Below, in pieces: positions 8,241 to 17,999 of a stretch of 64,000 nucleotides of DNA. Source of the stretch: Bradyrhizobium sp. ORS 285. Its GTDB lineage: Bacteria > Pseudomonadota > Alphaproteobacteria > Rhizobiales > Xanthobacteraceae. The position numbers were made by a program, and so were the translations under genes. The first letter of the stretch is position 1; each line of letters begins with the position of its first letter. The stretch lies in assembly GCF_900176205.1 (NCBI RefSeq), contig NZ_LT859959.1, forward strand, positions 6,306,001 to 6,370,000, written 5' to 3'. Under the pieces are notes generated by a model. That model searched no databases and was not told the DNA's origin. It saw nothing but the letters and a program-made list of their open reading frames with translations.

Positions 8241-11045
8241 TTAGGCAGCTCCCCTCTTCGCCCTTTTTGGCTTCACGCCGCCTTCCGCCCTAGCTGTCAT
8301 CTTCGTGTACATATCGAATAGCTTTTCGAGCCGTTCGGTGTCGTTCTTGAAGCGGCGGCCGATGTATATTCGTTCAAGCGTCTCGTCGTTCTTGTCATGA
8401 GCGGCGCGCAGATTGTCGGGCATCTTCTCGGGATCGTAGAGATCGGCTATAGTGGCGGGGAAATGCGCCTCACGCGCGAGCAGGATGTCTTCAGCGCAGC
8501 CCGTCAGCTCCGCCTTCTGGTTCGTGGTCAGCGGCGGCAAAGGAAAGGTATTCCAGCCGAGATTACTGGCGTAGCGGTATCGTGTCTCTAGCTTTCCACA
8601 AATTGTTGCGATCCACGCTAAATGAAGCTTTGAACTTAACACCGAGAAGTCAACTAAATTCGGATCGTAGATCACGTGACCCAGATGGGTGATCACCGCG
8701 TCGTTTTTAAGTAGCCCTACCGGCAGATATTCACGTCGCTCTGACGACACCTGGGGTATTAAAATTTGGCATTTCTTTGCTTCATGGCGATATCGGAATT
8801 GATGCGGTCGAGCAACCAAGGTTCGCGCAACTTCACCCCCGTCTTTGCGATATTGCAGAACAGATTGAACTCGCGGACCACTAAACGGATGGGAGGTGGC
8901 AAAGGCGATATCATCGTCGGCAAACCAAAGACAATATCGGCTTACGCCATCGACAAGTTCTGTAGTACCAAGAACTCTTCTAACCTTGCTGGATAGCTCG
9001 GGATAGTTGACGCGTACGGACTGAGCCTCCTCCGGCGTCAGAAATAGATGTCCCTCGTCGTAAGCAGCGTTCCCCGTAATCATGCGGGAGAGAGAATTCA
9101 AATTCCGACTGCTCGGCTCGACAATGACATTTGCGCCGTCAAGGAGATAGAAATTGATGTTTGATACGAGGCGGCGAATGCCCTCGGAAAGAATGGCCTT
9201 AGGAGCAGCGGTGCGTTTCCGAAGTCCAATGATCGTGCACGACACGCCTGCATTATTCTGCGCGTTATTCGCCCATTTGAACGGTTCGTAACAAAACGCA
9301 ATCTCGCAGTTAGCTTTTTGTATGAGCGGCCAAAACGTCGGCACATGCGTGCCCTGGCAGATAGAGTTGGTTGTGACAAGCGCCGATCTCGTCGCGATGG
9401 ACAAATAATCCGCAGATTTCAGGAAGAACGCGCATACGTAATCGAGATTCTTATATTGGTCCGATCGGCCACGGAAAACCGTGGCTATATCTGCTTTTTG
9501 GTCCCGGTCTTGCTTTTTTCCACCGAGATAGGGGGGATTGCCGCAAACATACGTCTCACCCTCCGGCTCCGCGGGGGCGTCCGATGCTAACCGACCAATT
9601 GGGCTCCCTAGATCCTCCTCAATCGCACTCGCAGGCTTGTGAGGCGGACACACCTCCGACCAGTTCTCTCGTAGTGCGTTGCCCGTTTTGATGCGGCCCG
9701 TGTCGTGGAGCGGCAACACCATGTCTCGAGCTTCTTTCTGCCCGATGTAATTCACATCGCTTTGAAATTCTGCGATGAGAAGCGCCAGTCGCGCGATTTC
9801 GGCGGCAAAACTCTTTATCTCGATGCCATAGAAGTTCGTGAGGGGGATGGCGCTGCGCTCTCCATGATAGCTCACGAGATCCAACAACTCTTCGTCGGAG
9901 CCCGTCCCACCTTGTAGGCGAATGATAATACGACGCTCGATTTCGCGCATCTGTCTGTATGCGATGACGAGGAAGTTCCCGGAGCCGCAAGCCGGATCGA
10001 ACACGCGGATGCGAGCGAGTCGCTTTCGGAGGTTCTGGAGCTTTCGCCTGTTGTCAGCCGCTTCCTCTAGCTTCTCCCGGAGATCATCAAGGAACAAAGG
10101 GTTGAGCACTTTTAGAATATTCGGCACGCTTGTGTAATGCATGCCCAACTCACCGCGCTCATCCTCGTCCGCGACGGCCTGTATCATCGAGCCGAAAATA
10201 TCTGGGTTGATCTCCCTCCACGTCAGCGATCCGGCATTCAAGAGATAGGAGCGCGCGATGCGCGAGAACCTTGGCACCTCATTGCGCTTCGTGAACAGCC
10301 CACCATTGACATAGGGAAAGTCGTCGGCGAAGGGGCGGACCTTGGCCCGGGATCGATTCTCGATCTTGGTGTCCATCGCCCGGAACAGCTCGGCAATGAC
10401 CTCGTGCGTGTTGCTGGAGTCGCTGGCGGTAAACTGCTCGATGGCTTTCGTGAAAAGGTGGTCGCCCTTGAAGATGCCGGTGCTCTCGGCAAAGAAGCAG
10501 AAGATGAGGCGAGCCATGAATTGGTTGAGATCGGCGCGCCTGGCTTCTCCGTCCCAATCAGGATTTTCCTTAAGCAACTCGACATAGAGCTTGTTGAGCT
10601 TGTTAGTCGCCCGGATGTCGATAGGGTTGTCTTTGATTTGCCGGATGGCCGAGATGCCGGCAAGCGGCAGCATCAAGCCAAAAGCCTTGGGCAGATCGGT
10701 GAACTTGCAGACCTTGGCTTCTCCAGTCGCGAGTTCTTCGACCTCAAGCATGTCGCCATCGGTCGCTAGTACGAACTTGGCCTTCGCTTTTTGAGTCGCT
10801 GGACTCAATCTCAGCGTTTTCAGGGTCTCGCTGACGGCACCTGCCGCGCATACAGCAATGTGAATATTGCTGCGCTGGAGCACCCAGCCATCCTTATCGG
10901 AGGCGTTAGACGTGCCGGACCGGAGGCGCTTGAGCGTAGTCTCCTTGTTACCAAACGCTTCCAACAGCCTGAATGGGAACTCAACCGCGTCGAATGGTTC
11001 AGCCGCCAGTTGGGTGATGGCCTCCTCGATGTCGGTAGCCTTCAT
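8241..11045 (-). CDS. Class I SAM-dependent DNA adenine methyltransferase, MmeI-like layout
   Basis: Large N6-adenine-type DNA methyltransferase of 934 residues. Motif I is VFDPACGSGNFLV, which binds S-adenosylmethionine, and motif IV is CGNPPYLGG (NPPY), the catalytic loop. An N-terminal helical region with FMARLIFCFFAESTGIF matches the helicase-spacer segment of MmeI-type enzymes, and the C-terminal part with NLGWNTFPLPPL resembles their target-recognition region. Unlike MmeI I see no PD-(D/E)xK nuclease at the N-terminus. It heads the operon methyltransferase, helicase, GIY-YIG. I chose MKATDIEEA at 11045 over the ATG at 11108 because MmeI-like similarity begins there; the earlier start adds 21 residues. 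No promoter could be fixed with confidence upstream. Confidence 0.85.
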   Translation of the reverse strand: MKATDIEEAITQLAAEPFDAVEFPFRLLEAFGNKETTLKRLRSGTSNASDKDGWVLQRSNIHIAVCAAGAVSETLKTLRLSPATQKAKAKFVLATDGDMLEVEELATGEAKVCKFTDLPKAFGLMLPLAGISAIRQIKDNPIDIRATNKLNKLYVELLKENPDWDGEARRADLNQFMARLIFCFFAESTGIFKGDHLFTKAIEQFTASDSSNTHEVIAELFRAMDTKIENRSRAKVRPFADDFPYVNGGLFTKRNEVPRFSRIARSYLLNAGSLTWREINPDIFGSMIQAVADEDERGELGMHYTSVPNILKVLNPLFLDDLREKLEEAADNRRKLQNLRKRLARIRVFDPACGSGNFLVIAYRQMREIERRIIIRLQGGTGSDEELLDLVSYHGERSAIPLTNFYGIEIKSFAAEIARLALLIAEFQSDVNYIGQKEARDMVLPLHDTGRIKTGNALRENWSEVCPPHKPASAIEEDLGSPIGRLASDAPAEPEGETYVCGNPPYLGGKKQDRDQKADIATVFRGRSDQYKNLDYVCAFFLKSADYLSIATRSALVTTNSICQGTHVPTFWPLIQKANCEIAFCYEPFKWANNAQNNAGVSCTIIGLRKRTAAPKAILSEGIRRLVSNINFYLLDGANVIVEPSSRNLNSLSRMITGNAAYDEGHLFLTPEEAQSVRVNYPELSSKVRRVLGTTELVDGVSRYCLWFADDDIAFATSHPFSGPRVQSVLQYRKDGGEVARTLVARPHQFRYRHEAKKCQILIPQVSSERREYLPVGLLKNDAVITHLGHVIYDPNLVDFSVLSSKLHLAWIATICGKLETRYRYASNLGWNTFPLPPLTTNQKAELTGCAEDILLAREAHFPATIADLYDPEKMPDNLRAAHDKNDETLERIYIGRRFKNDTERLEKLFDMYTKMTARAEGGVKPKRAKRGAA

Positions 11046-11394
11046 CTGACGCGAGCTTCCCGTGTCGACTGCGAACACGGAGCGCATCGGACTAGAGCGC
11101 TGTTCCAAAGCGGCACAGGCACTCGTAAATTCGTATCGCGGGAGCCTCCGGAGCGCAGCACCGCTGCCTATCCAGCGATCATCGCTACAACGCCGGCCCG
11201 CAGATGTGAAGGGATCAGGCGGGACACCAGGGCTTTTTCACCACTATCCTGCTCTACATCGCTCATACGCCGATGCAGACGTCATGCGGACCCAGGACAG
11301 CGCTTCCTACAAGCGTTGAAGCGTCGGCGCGCGACCATGCGCGCGGAAATTACAAAGCGATTTCAATCACATAAGTGTCCGCGCTTTTTATTCA
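11046..11394. other. Upstream region of the restriction-type operon
   Basis: About 350 bases between the methyltransferase start and the tRNA-like fragment. It holds only short overlapping frames with no family resemblance. The promoter for the minus-strand operon should lie here, but I cannot identify -35 and -10 boxes with confidence. Confidence 0.35.
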
Positions 11395-11423
11395 ATGCGC
11401 CCGAGAGATTCGAACTCCTGCGC
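11395..11423 (-). repeat. tRNA 3'-end fragment, candidate attachment-site relic
   Basis: The minus strand reads GCAGGAGTTCGAATCTCTCG then GGCGCA, which looks like the T-arm (TTCGAAT loop, four of five stem pairs) and acceptor 3' strand of a tRNA without its CCA end and without the rest of the tRNA. Such fragments are left at the far end of elements that integrate into tRNA genes. It marks a probable past integration boundary, but its partner is not in this window. Confidence 0.45.
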
Positions 11424-11450
11424 CATCGGCCGGTCCGTGATCCATCTCGT

Positions 11451-11477
11451 CCGTCCCGGGCGTTTAGACCGGGACGG
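11451..11477. terminator. Perfect 9-bp hairpin
   Basis: CCGTCCCGG and CCGGGACGG flank a 9-base loop, giving a perfect GC-rich stem. No long T run follows on either side, so a Rho-independent terminator is possible but not certain. It sits between the tRNA fragment and a second perfect hairpin. Confidence 0.35.
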
Positions 11478-11496
11478 TGAGTGAGTTATGACAGAA

Positions 11497-11520
11497 GTGG
11501 TTGCGGGGAGACGCAACCAC
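11497..11520. repeat. Perfect hairpin containing the last 14 bases of tRNA-fMet plus flank
   Basis: GTGGTTGCG and CGCAACCAC form a perfect 9-bp stem around GGGAGA. On the minus strand TCCCCGCAACCACT equals the 3' terminal 12 bases of the tRNA-fMet at 50672 plus the next two bases, in the same orientation. This could be a short relic of an attachment site, or coincidence arising from a common alphaproteobacterial palindrome. Confidence 0.4.
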
Positions 11521-11650
11521 CGATACCGACATTCGCTGATGGTGGCGATTTGATCAGCTAATGGCGCGATGGGACCCCGGTTCCTGGAATGGCGCCAAGC
11601 GAATAAGTTGCGCAATCAGGGCTGACGGCAGCTCTGTCCTGCCGATCTAG

Positions 11651-12856
11651 CAGTCTGCTGAAAAACGATCGTTCTTGCCGCGTTTTCGTGATTTACTCAT
11701 CTCGGAGAGTCCCTGGAGGGGCGGGTGCGGGGCAAGTCCGAGGGTCAGGGCGGGCTGCTTTCCTATGTTTCGCCGGAGGCGCGTATTCCGAAGGGTCACT
11801 CGCTACGCAAGATCCAGCAGTGGGCGCGAGACGTCCTTCGCGACTGAACGGCACGTTTGGCGCTCTCTACTCGAAGGAAGGCGCCCTTCGATCCCGCCCG
11901 AGCAATTTGTGAGCGCGCTGCTGCTGCAGGTGTTCTACGGCATCCGATCGGTGTACTGCTGGTTCGTGGAGTTGGCGCCGGACGATCCGGTCTGGGCCCC
12001 GCCAACATTCACGAAGAACCGCGCGGCGAGGTGTTCGCCAAGTTCATGTCGAATCTGCTGAACCATCCCGAGGTCAAGCCGCTGCTTTCGAGCGAGCACT
12101 TCTCCGTGGACGGCACGCTGATCGGGGCCCGGGCTTTGCACAAGAGCTCCGGCCCAAGGATGGCTCGGACGACGGAGACGATGGCACGAACTTCCACGGC
12201 GAAAAGCGCAAGAACGACAACGATGCCAGCGTGACCGATCCCGACAGTTGCCTGTATCAGAAGGCGCGGGGCAAGGAAGCCAGGCTTTCCGACATGGGAC
12301 ACGTAACCTTGGAGAACCGGAACGGCCTGGTGATCGATGGGCGGGTGACGCATGCCACAGGCAAAGCCGAACGAAGCGCATCCGAAGCCATGCTCAAGGC
12401 GGAAGCCAGGACGTCTGGACGCCGCATGACAGTCGACGAAGACAAGGCCTATGACACGGCCGAGCCTGTCGCCAAGCTGCGGCAGATGAATGCCACGCCG
12501 CATGTCACTCAGTACAAGACCGGCAATGCCAACGGGCGCCAGAGCACAATCAATGGACGAACGACTCGGCACGCCGGTTACGGAATGTTCCAAACATGCC
12601 CGGCCATGATCGAATGCAATATCGGTTGGAGCAAGCAGCACGAGACCACGCGCAAGACCAAGCACCGCGGCTGCGATCTCGTCCTTGGCAACTTCCTCCT
12701 CAACCCGATCGGCTACAATCCCGTCCGAATACCGAAGCTGATCGCCGCACGAGGCCGCCTCCCGGGACCTGAGATCATCCCGCCAACGACGAAGTCTCGT
12801 CCAAAACTCAACATCGCCAAAAACGCTCGGTATTTCCTCGGTTCTTCAGCAGACTG
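11651..12856 (+). mobile_element. Decayed IS5/IS1182-type insertion sequence
   Basis: Imperfect terminal inverted repeats are visible: CAGTCTGCTGAAAAAC at the left (11651) and its near-complement GTTCTTCAGCAGACTG ending at 12856. The flanks are CTAG on the left and CTGG on the right, close to the CTAG-type target duplication of IS5 relatives. Inside is a broken DDE transposase. At about 1.2 kb it is shorter than typical relatives (about 1.4 kb), consistent with internal deletion. Confidence 0.7.
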
Positions 12857-12902
12857 CTGGGTCAATCTGCGCAAGCGACACGGCGCCGCGACGGCACTCT
12901 AG
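11675..12902 (+). pseudogene. DDE transposase pseudogene (IS5/IS1182 type)
   Basis: Recognisable transposase segments occur in different frames: GRPSIPPEQ-like sequence near 11880, FYGIRSVYCWFVELAPDDPV near 11937, FMSNLLNHPEVKPLLSSEHF near 12045 and the catalytic-region motifs SVDGTLI, VDEDKAYDTAE and MIECNIGW near 12430-12630. Frames change at least three times, the segment between YGIRS and WFV is shortened, and the last frame runs past the inverted repeat. The enzyme cannot be functional. Confidence 0.75.
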
Positions 12903-12905
12903 CCT

Positions 12906-14090
12906 TCAAGCGACAGGCGAGGTGTGTTCCCCGCTTGCCTGCATAAAAGTGCGATTGCGCCCGGCATTCTTAGCAGGATACCCCCCTGATCCGCACGTTC
13001 GATGATATCCTGTACGTCGCGGTCATTTTCACCCAGCAGAGCGATGCCAATCGAGACGGTGATGGGAAGGCCGTATATTCGTGGCGCACGGCCGTGTCCT
13101 CGATCGATCTTCTGATGCGATCCGCGAGGAACGCGGCGGCCTCCTGTTCGATCTCAGCCTCAAAACTCCCCTCCATCGAAGCGGGCTACCTTGCCAGTTG
13201 TGCGGATCGCCCGGCGGGTGATGTCGGCGACGTGCTTGACGGCATAGTCGCCGGCGATGTGCCCATGCGTTTCACTGATCGTCTTGAAGTGATCGATATC
13301 GATCGTCAGCGTCGTCATATTACACTAGTAGCGGCGGCTGCAGGCAAACGAATCGTCGGCGATAGTCAGAAACGAGCGCCGGTTCATCAGACTGGTCATA
13401 AAATCGGTATTGGCAAGTTCGCGCAGCCTTAGGATATCTTCCTGCACCTACATCTCGTTCTCTGTCGCGCACAGCTAGGCCTCCTTAATTCTTCCTCGGC
13501 AAGGCCGGTGCGTCGCAGTAGAGAGCGTAGCGCCCGAGAAAGCTGGAGCGCCTCGGCTGACCAGCTCTGGCGAGCCAGCATGGTCGGACCTTTGGCCCGG
13601 CCGATACGGTCAGCTTCCTGAGTGATAGCAATGATCGGGGCCGCTATCCGCAGCGACAGCAGAACAGCGAGCGACAGAGCTTCTAAGGCGGTAACAGCAC
13701 CTATAGCTAGGATCGACTGTGCGGATGAGATCGCGGTGGCGAGTGCGACGTTTGCAGGCTGGCTGGCAGTGATGATCTAGTTTAGGCCTTGATAATCGAG
13801 GTAGCCAGCGCCTACATGGAGTGCGCTCAGCATCTGGTGTCCGCCGGACGCCTTCCGCAAGGTGCCGTCGTGGTCTTTCAGAATTCCGGCGAACTGGTCG
13901 CCAGCGTAGCGGATGGTGTCCCGCTGCGGTCCGACCAAAACGATGCCGTCCTTACTCAGGATCGAGAGCTGGTATCGCTATTACCGTCGCTGGCCTCGAT
14001 CGACTGACAGTTGTATGGCGGCCATCCCCGAGTGGCGTTGGTAAAGGCGGTTGACCAGATGGAGCAGTAGCTAGCCAGCAAGCAGGCAAA
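12906..14090 (-). pseudogene. Membrane sensor-GGDEF diguanylate cyclase pseudogene
   Basis: Reading the minus strand across frames gives a sensor-like segment (SKDGIVLVGPQRDTIRYAG), then an in-frame TAG near 13777. After it come a hydrophobic stretch with HAMP-like continuation (LAVLLSLRIAAPIIAITQEA) and a degenerate GGDEF domain: EDILRLRELAN, TLTIDIDHFKTISETHGH, ARFDGGEF, FPITVSIGIALLGEND and a tail AKNAGRNRTFMQ. Several frameshifts and stops break it. The GG-EF signature has lost residues. This was a receptor-type c-di-GMP synthase, now dead, lying directly upstream of an apparently intact EAL protein. Confidence 0.6.
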
Positions 14091-14279
14091 CGGCAAATAG
14101 CCCATCACGACCTACAAGACTCAGTGTGCCATAGCACCATCGCAGTTTTCCTGCTGCTTAACCAATCGCTAAGTCTATCCGATAGATACGAGGCAACTTT
14201 TCATGCTTCGCGCGATTTTAATTGGACCTTTCCCATTGGGCGTACGTATTTCGCCCGGACACCGTCGTCTGGAGCGACC

Positions 14280-16058
14280 ATGACCGCGCAATATAACGAA
14301 GCTGAACGACTGGACGCTCTCACGCGGCTCCGATTGCTCGATACGTCACCAAGCGAAACGTTCGATCGAATAACGCGCACAGCCAGCAAGCTCTTCGAAC
14401 TCCCGATTGCCGCCGTATCCCTGACCGATAGCGATAGGCAGTGGTTCAAGTCACGAATCGGAGTTCAACACGACTCGATCCCGCGCGACAAAGCGCCTTG
14501 CGCGGAAGTTGCCGAGACCGCTAGCGTGGTCGTCGTTCCCGACCTGATGGAAGACCCGCGCTATTCAACAAGCCCATTGGCCGAACAGGGAATCCGGTTT
14601 TACGCTGGTGCGCCTCTTATCACGCGTGATGGCCATGGACTGGGCGCCCTGTGCGTTCTCGGTGTAAAGCCTAGAGCCGTCTTAGACTCTGAGCTTACGG
14701 CATTGAAAGACATGGCCGAGATGGTGATGGCACAGATCGAGCTGCAACACGCCTTTGGCCGGATCGACCCAGTCAGCGGCCTCCCGAACCGCCTCCAGTT
14801 TTTCGAAGATCTGATGGATCTCGCGCGGGACCACAACAATACGCAGCACATCGCTGTTCTCGTCGATTTGGCGAGGGATGAGCAAATCAGTAGCGGCACG
14901 CGCGTCATGGGCGCTGGCTACATAGATGACATTGTTCGCGCCTCTGCTCGGCTGGTCCGCGAAGCGCTTGGTTCAAATCGGACAGCCTATCACGTCGGCG
15001 CAACCCAATTCGCCTTCCTTGCGCCTCCTGACGTGGACCCATCCGAGTATCAGACACGTTTACAGGACTTTCTCGACAGAATAGCCAAAGGATCGACTGG
15101 CAGCTTTCTGAAGACGGCCTCTATCGGCCTTGCGCCATTCCGTCCGGGTGAGACCGAGCCTTTGGCTATCCTGAGGATGGCGCACAGCGCTGCGCTGGAG
15201 GCACGCGGATCGCTGAATGCCGTGAGGAAATACTCGCCTGAAGAAGATCAAGTCCATGTACGGCGCTTCGCACTTTTGAAAGACTTCGGGGTGGCTCTGC
15301 ACGAGGGCGGGAATCAGTTTCACCTCTTGTTTCAACCCCGCATTGACATGAACACCGGAGACTGTTCCGGCGCTGAGGCTCTCATGCGGTGGAGCCATCC
15401 CCAATTGGGCCCGGTCCCGCCGAGTGAGTTCATCCCGATCGTTGAGCAGACGACGCTGGCCCGAGAAACCAGCGATTGGGTGCTCAAAAGCGCGATACGG
15501 CAACTCGGATATTGGCACGCTAGCGGCCGACAGCTGACACTTTCAGTCAATCTTTCTGCGACGAATCTCGAGGAGTCAGATCTCGTTCAGCGCGTTCAGC
15601 TGCTGTTGCTGAAGCACCGCGTTCGCCCGCAGTTCCTCGAATTGGAGCTTACCGAGAGCGCGGTTATGCGAGACGGTGAGCGCGCCCTGTGGCAGCTAAG
15701 CGCTCTACGTTCCACCGGCATACGGCTCGCTATCGACGATTTTGGGACGGGACATAGCAGTCTGTCATACCTCCAACGGCTCCCCATTGATGTCGTGAAG
15801 ATCGACCGGTCTTTTATCAAAGAGCTTGGGACAGGCACGAAACCAAAGTCGTTGGTTAACTCTATGATCACGCTGTCGCATGAACTCGGTTATCGGGTGG
15901 TTGGTGAAGGCGTCGAGACCGCTGATGTCGCGGAGTTACTACGCGAACTTGGATGTGACGAAGCACAAGGCTACCTATTCGCGAAGCCTATGGGGCCGGC
16001 GGAGTTCGAGCGATGGCTATCCGCTCCCAAGGGGATTTCACATCGAATTGCTTCATAA
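14280..16058 (+). CDS. GAF - degenerate GGDEF - EAL c-di-GMP phosphodiesterase
   Basis: Cytoplasmic protein of 592 residues. A GAF domain occupies about residues 15-165 (LPIAAVSLTDSDRQWFKSR, LCVLGVKPRA). A GGDEF-like domain follows, but its signature is replaced by GATQFAFLA, so it should not make c-di-GMP. The EAL domain spans about 340-585 and keeps the residues expected of an active phosphodiesterase: EALMRW, the Asn in SVNLSATNL, ELTESAVM, DDFGTGHSS, KIDRSF, GEGVET and AQGYLF. I started at ATG 14280 (MTAQYNEAERLDAL, typical of GAF proteins of this type); an ATG at 14124 would add 52 residues of no recognisable kind. The likely role is to hydrolyse c-di-GMP to pGpG under control of a GAF ligand or redox signal. 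Confidence 0.85.
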   Translation: MTAQYNEAERLDALTRLRLLDTSPSETFDRITRTASKLFELPIAAVSLTDSDRQWFKSRIGVQHDSIPRDKAPCAEVAETASVVVVPDLMEDPRYSTSPLAEQGIRFYAGAPLITRDGHGLGALCVLGVKPRAVLDSELTALKDMAEMVMAQIELQHAFGRIDPVSGLPNRLQFFEDLMDLARDHNNTQHIAVLVDLARDEQISSGTRVMGAGYIDDIVRASARLVREALGSNRTAYHVGATQFAFLAPPDVDPSEYQTRLQDFLDRIAKGSTGSFLKTASIGLAPFRPGETEPLAILRMAHSAALEARGSLNAVRKYSPEEDQVHVRRFALLKDFGVALHEGGNQFHLLFQPRIDMNTGDCSGAEALMRWSHPQLGPVPPSEFIPIVEQTTLARETSDWVLKSAIRQLGYWHASGRQLTLSVNLSATNLEESDLVQRVQLLLLKHRVRPQFLELELTESAVMRDGERALWQLSALRSTGIRLAIDDFGTGHSSLSYLQRLPIDVVKIDRSFIKELGTGTKPKSLVNSMITLSHELGYRVVGEGVETADVAELLRELGCDEAQGYLFAKPMGPAEFERWLSAPKGISHRIAS

Positions 16059-16477
16059 CGATCCGACTTCAGAGAAATTGGGCGGCCTTCGTGCTGTGAC
16101 AGAGTTGGTTGGGCCTATAATTTTTGAGAGCTGATCGATTGCGGCAGGCGCTGCGTGTCCAGGCTTGGCCTCGCTTTCTTGACAATTGATATTCAACGAC
16201 CCAGCCGTATCTTGATCTATCGGCGATATCATCTCACCTCTGAGGGCCCTGTCTCCTCTCCCCTGGCTCTGCACTTAACTATGCATAGCAAGGACCCCGT
16301 ACGACCCCGGACAGGGGCACATCAAATTGGCGAAACTTCGCTGCAGCGTGGCTGAAAGTCAGCATTTGTCCGAGTCCTGAATCGAGCCCGGACAAATCCT
16401 GCCTTTCTCGAAACGTCATTTTAACCACAAGAGGCAAATGCTGATCGGGCCTGAAACCTTTGGTAACGAAGTCTCAA
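16059..16477. other. Intergenic region with a 9-bp inverted repeat
   Basis: About 420 bases without a convincing gene. At 16364-16372 ATTTGTCCG and at 16389-16397 CGGACAAAT form a perfect inverted repeat around a 16-base spacer, about 80 bases before the outer-membrane factor start. It has no T run, so it may be an operator rather than a terminator. Promoter boxes were not assigned. Confidence 0.4.
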
Positions 16478-17959
16478 ATGTGGCGTTCACTCTGTAACTG
16501 CCTTATTAAAAAGCTCTGCTTAGCGACGACGTGCGCATTGGTTGGTTGCCAAACGACCGCAGGGCTTCCTCCGGCAGCGATCGGCCTCCCGGATCGTTTC
16601 ACGACAGGATCGACAACACCTATACCCAGCCGGTTCGTGGCTTGGTGGCGTCAAGTCGACAACAAGGAATTGCGGAACCTGATCGATCGCGGCCTATCCA
16701 ACAATCTCGATATCGAGAAGGCCGTCGACCGTCTTCTGATCGCGCGTCAGAATGTCACCATCGCGCGTGCGGACGGATTGCCGCAGATCGGCGCTGGCGG
16801 AACGACGCAATCGTCCGGCGCGTCGCCGTCTGATCTGCTCAGCACGACATCGACGAACTCCGCCGGCATCAACGTATCCTGGCTACTGGACCTCAACGGC
16901 AAGATCGCAAGGCAGACCAGGGCGTCGGAAGCATTGCTCAGGGCTGCAGGCTATGATTTCAGTTCAATCCGATTGGCATTCCTCTCCGACTTGATCGCGA
17001 CCTATATCGAAATGAACTATCTGAGCCGCGTGATCGAGGTGACCGAGGGCTCGATCAAGAATGCCCGCGACACGGTCACACTGATTCGCAACATGAAGGA
17101 GTTGGGGACGGCCAGTGAGCTGGATATCTCCCAGGCTCAGGTCGATCTGGCGAGCCTGCGCGCCACGCTTCCTGCACTCCAGCGCGACAGGATCATCGCC
17201 CAAAATCACCTTGCGACGCTGATCGGCGAGCCCGCAGGACGCCTCAAACTTGCAGGGAGCGTTTGGATGGGGCCGGTCGTGATCGCTAAAGACGCGGCTG
17301 GCATCCCGAGCGACCTGATCCGCAACCGCCCCGATATCCGGCTCAAGGAGCAACTGCTGTATGCGGCTGCGGAACGCATCGGCGTCGCGAAGGCAGATCT
17401 GCTCCCCACACTTACATTGAACGGCAGCATCAATGCCACGCTGCTGCAAGGGCCAGCCGGCCTTCTCAGCGGCGCCACCTGGGCTTTCGCTTCCTCGCTC
17501 GTGGCCCCAATCTTCGACGGCGACCGACGCCGCGCGGCCATCGACATCGCCGAGTCCGACTGCCGTATTCGCTATGCCGACTGGAGGCAGAATGTTTTGA
17601 CCGCCATCGAAGAGGTAGAGAATCTGCTGACCTCAATCAATCGTGGCCGGATAGAACTCACCGCGTGGCAAGAGAGTGTCGAGGCAAACGAGATCAGCCT
17701 GACTTTGGCCCGGGAAGCGATGACAGGAGGCACCGGCATCTTGCTCGGCGTCCTGGACGCCCAGCGCTCGCTGAATCGATCGCGCCTCGCCCTTGCCCAA
17801 AGCGAGCGTCAACTTGCGAGGTACCGACTTTCCCTGATGATCGCCGTCGGTGCCGGCGCCGACGCTCCGGAATCTGCGCCTTCTACACCTGTGCTGCCGC
17901 CAACGGCCTCTGCCACGCCCCGGCCGATGCCCGCAGCAACGGTGGTGGCTCAGCAATAG
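16478..17959 (+). CDS. TolC/NodT-family outer-membrane efflux lipoprotein
   Basis: Outer-membrane factor of 493 residues that would form the exit duct of a tripartite exporter. The N-terminus has a short hydrophobic signal ending in a lipobox-like ALVGC, with Cys at residue 24 when the ATG at 16478 is used; a TTG start at 16460 is also possible. Typical OMF features follow: a long helical repeat (SEALLRAAGYDFSSIRLAFL), the NodT-type motif IPSDLIRNRPDIRLKEQ and a second half repeating the pattern. It converges on the type I secretion operon, ending 40 bases from the sensor kinase stop. That operon lacks its own outer-membrane component, so this protein is the natural candidate; the pairing is inference. 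The C-terminus is Pro/Ala-rich and probably disordered. Confidence 0.85.
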   Translation: MWRSLCNCLIKKLCLATTCALVGCQTTAGLPPAAIGLPDRFTTGSTTPIPSRFVAWWRQVDNKELRNLIDRGLSNNLDIEKAVDRLLIARQNVTIARADGLPQIGAGGTTQSSGASPSDLLSTTSTNSAGINVSWLLDLNGKIARQTRASEALLRAAGYDFSSIRLAFLSDLIATYIEMNYLSRVIEVTEGSIKNARDTVTLIRNMKELGTASELDISQAQVDLASLRATLPALQRDRIIAQNHLATLIGEPAGRLKLAGSVWMGPVVIAKDAAGIPSDLIRNRPDIRLKEQLLYAAAERIGVAKADLLPTLTLNGSINATLLQGPAGLLSGATWAFASSLVAPIFDGDRRRAAIDIAESDCRIRYADWRQNVLTAIEEVENLLTSINRGRIELTAWQESVEANEISLTLAREAMTGGTGILLGVLDAQRSLNRSRLALAQSERQLARYRLSLMIAVGAGADAPESAPSTPVLPPTASATPRPMPAATVVAQQ

Positions 17960-17999
17960 CTTTGGGCTGCAAGGCAGGGCGTGACCGCGTGAAGCGGTT

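Noticed and set aside
11388..11615. 75-codon minus-strand frame ending in QEFESLGRIE
   Set aside because: The end is simply translation through the tRNA 3' fragment and the hairpins; better explained as attachment-site debris than as a gene.
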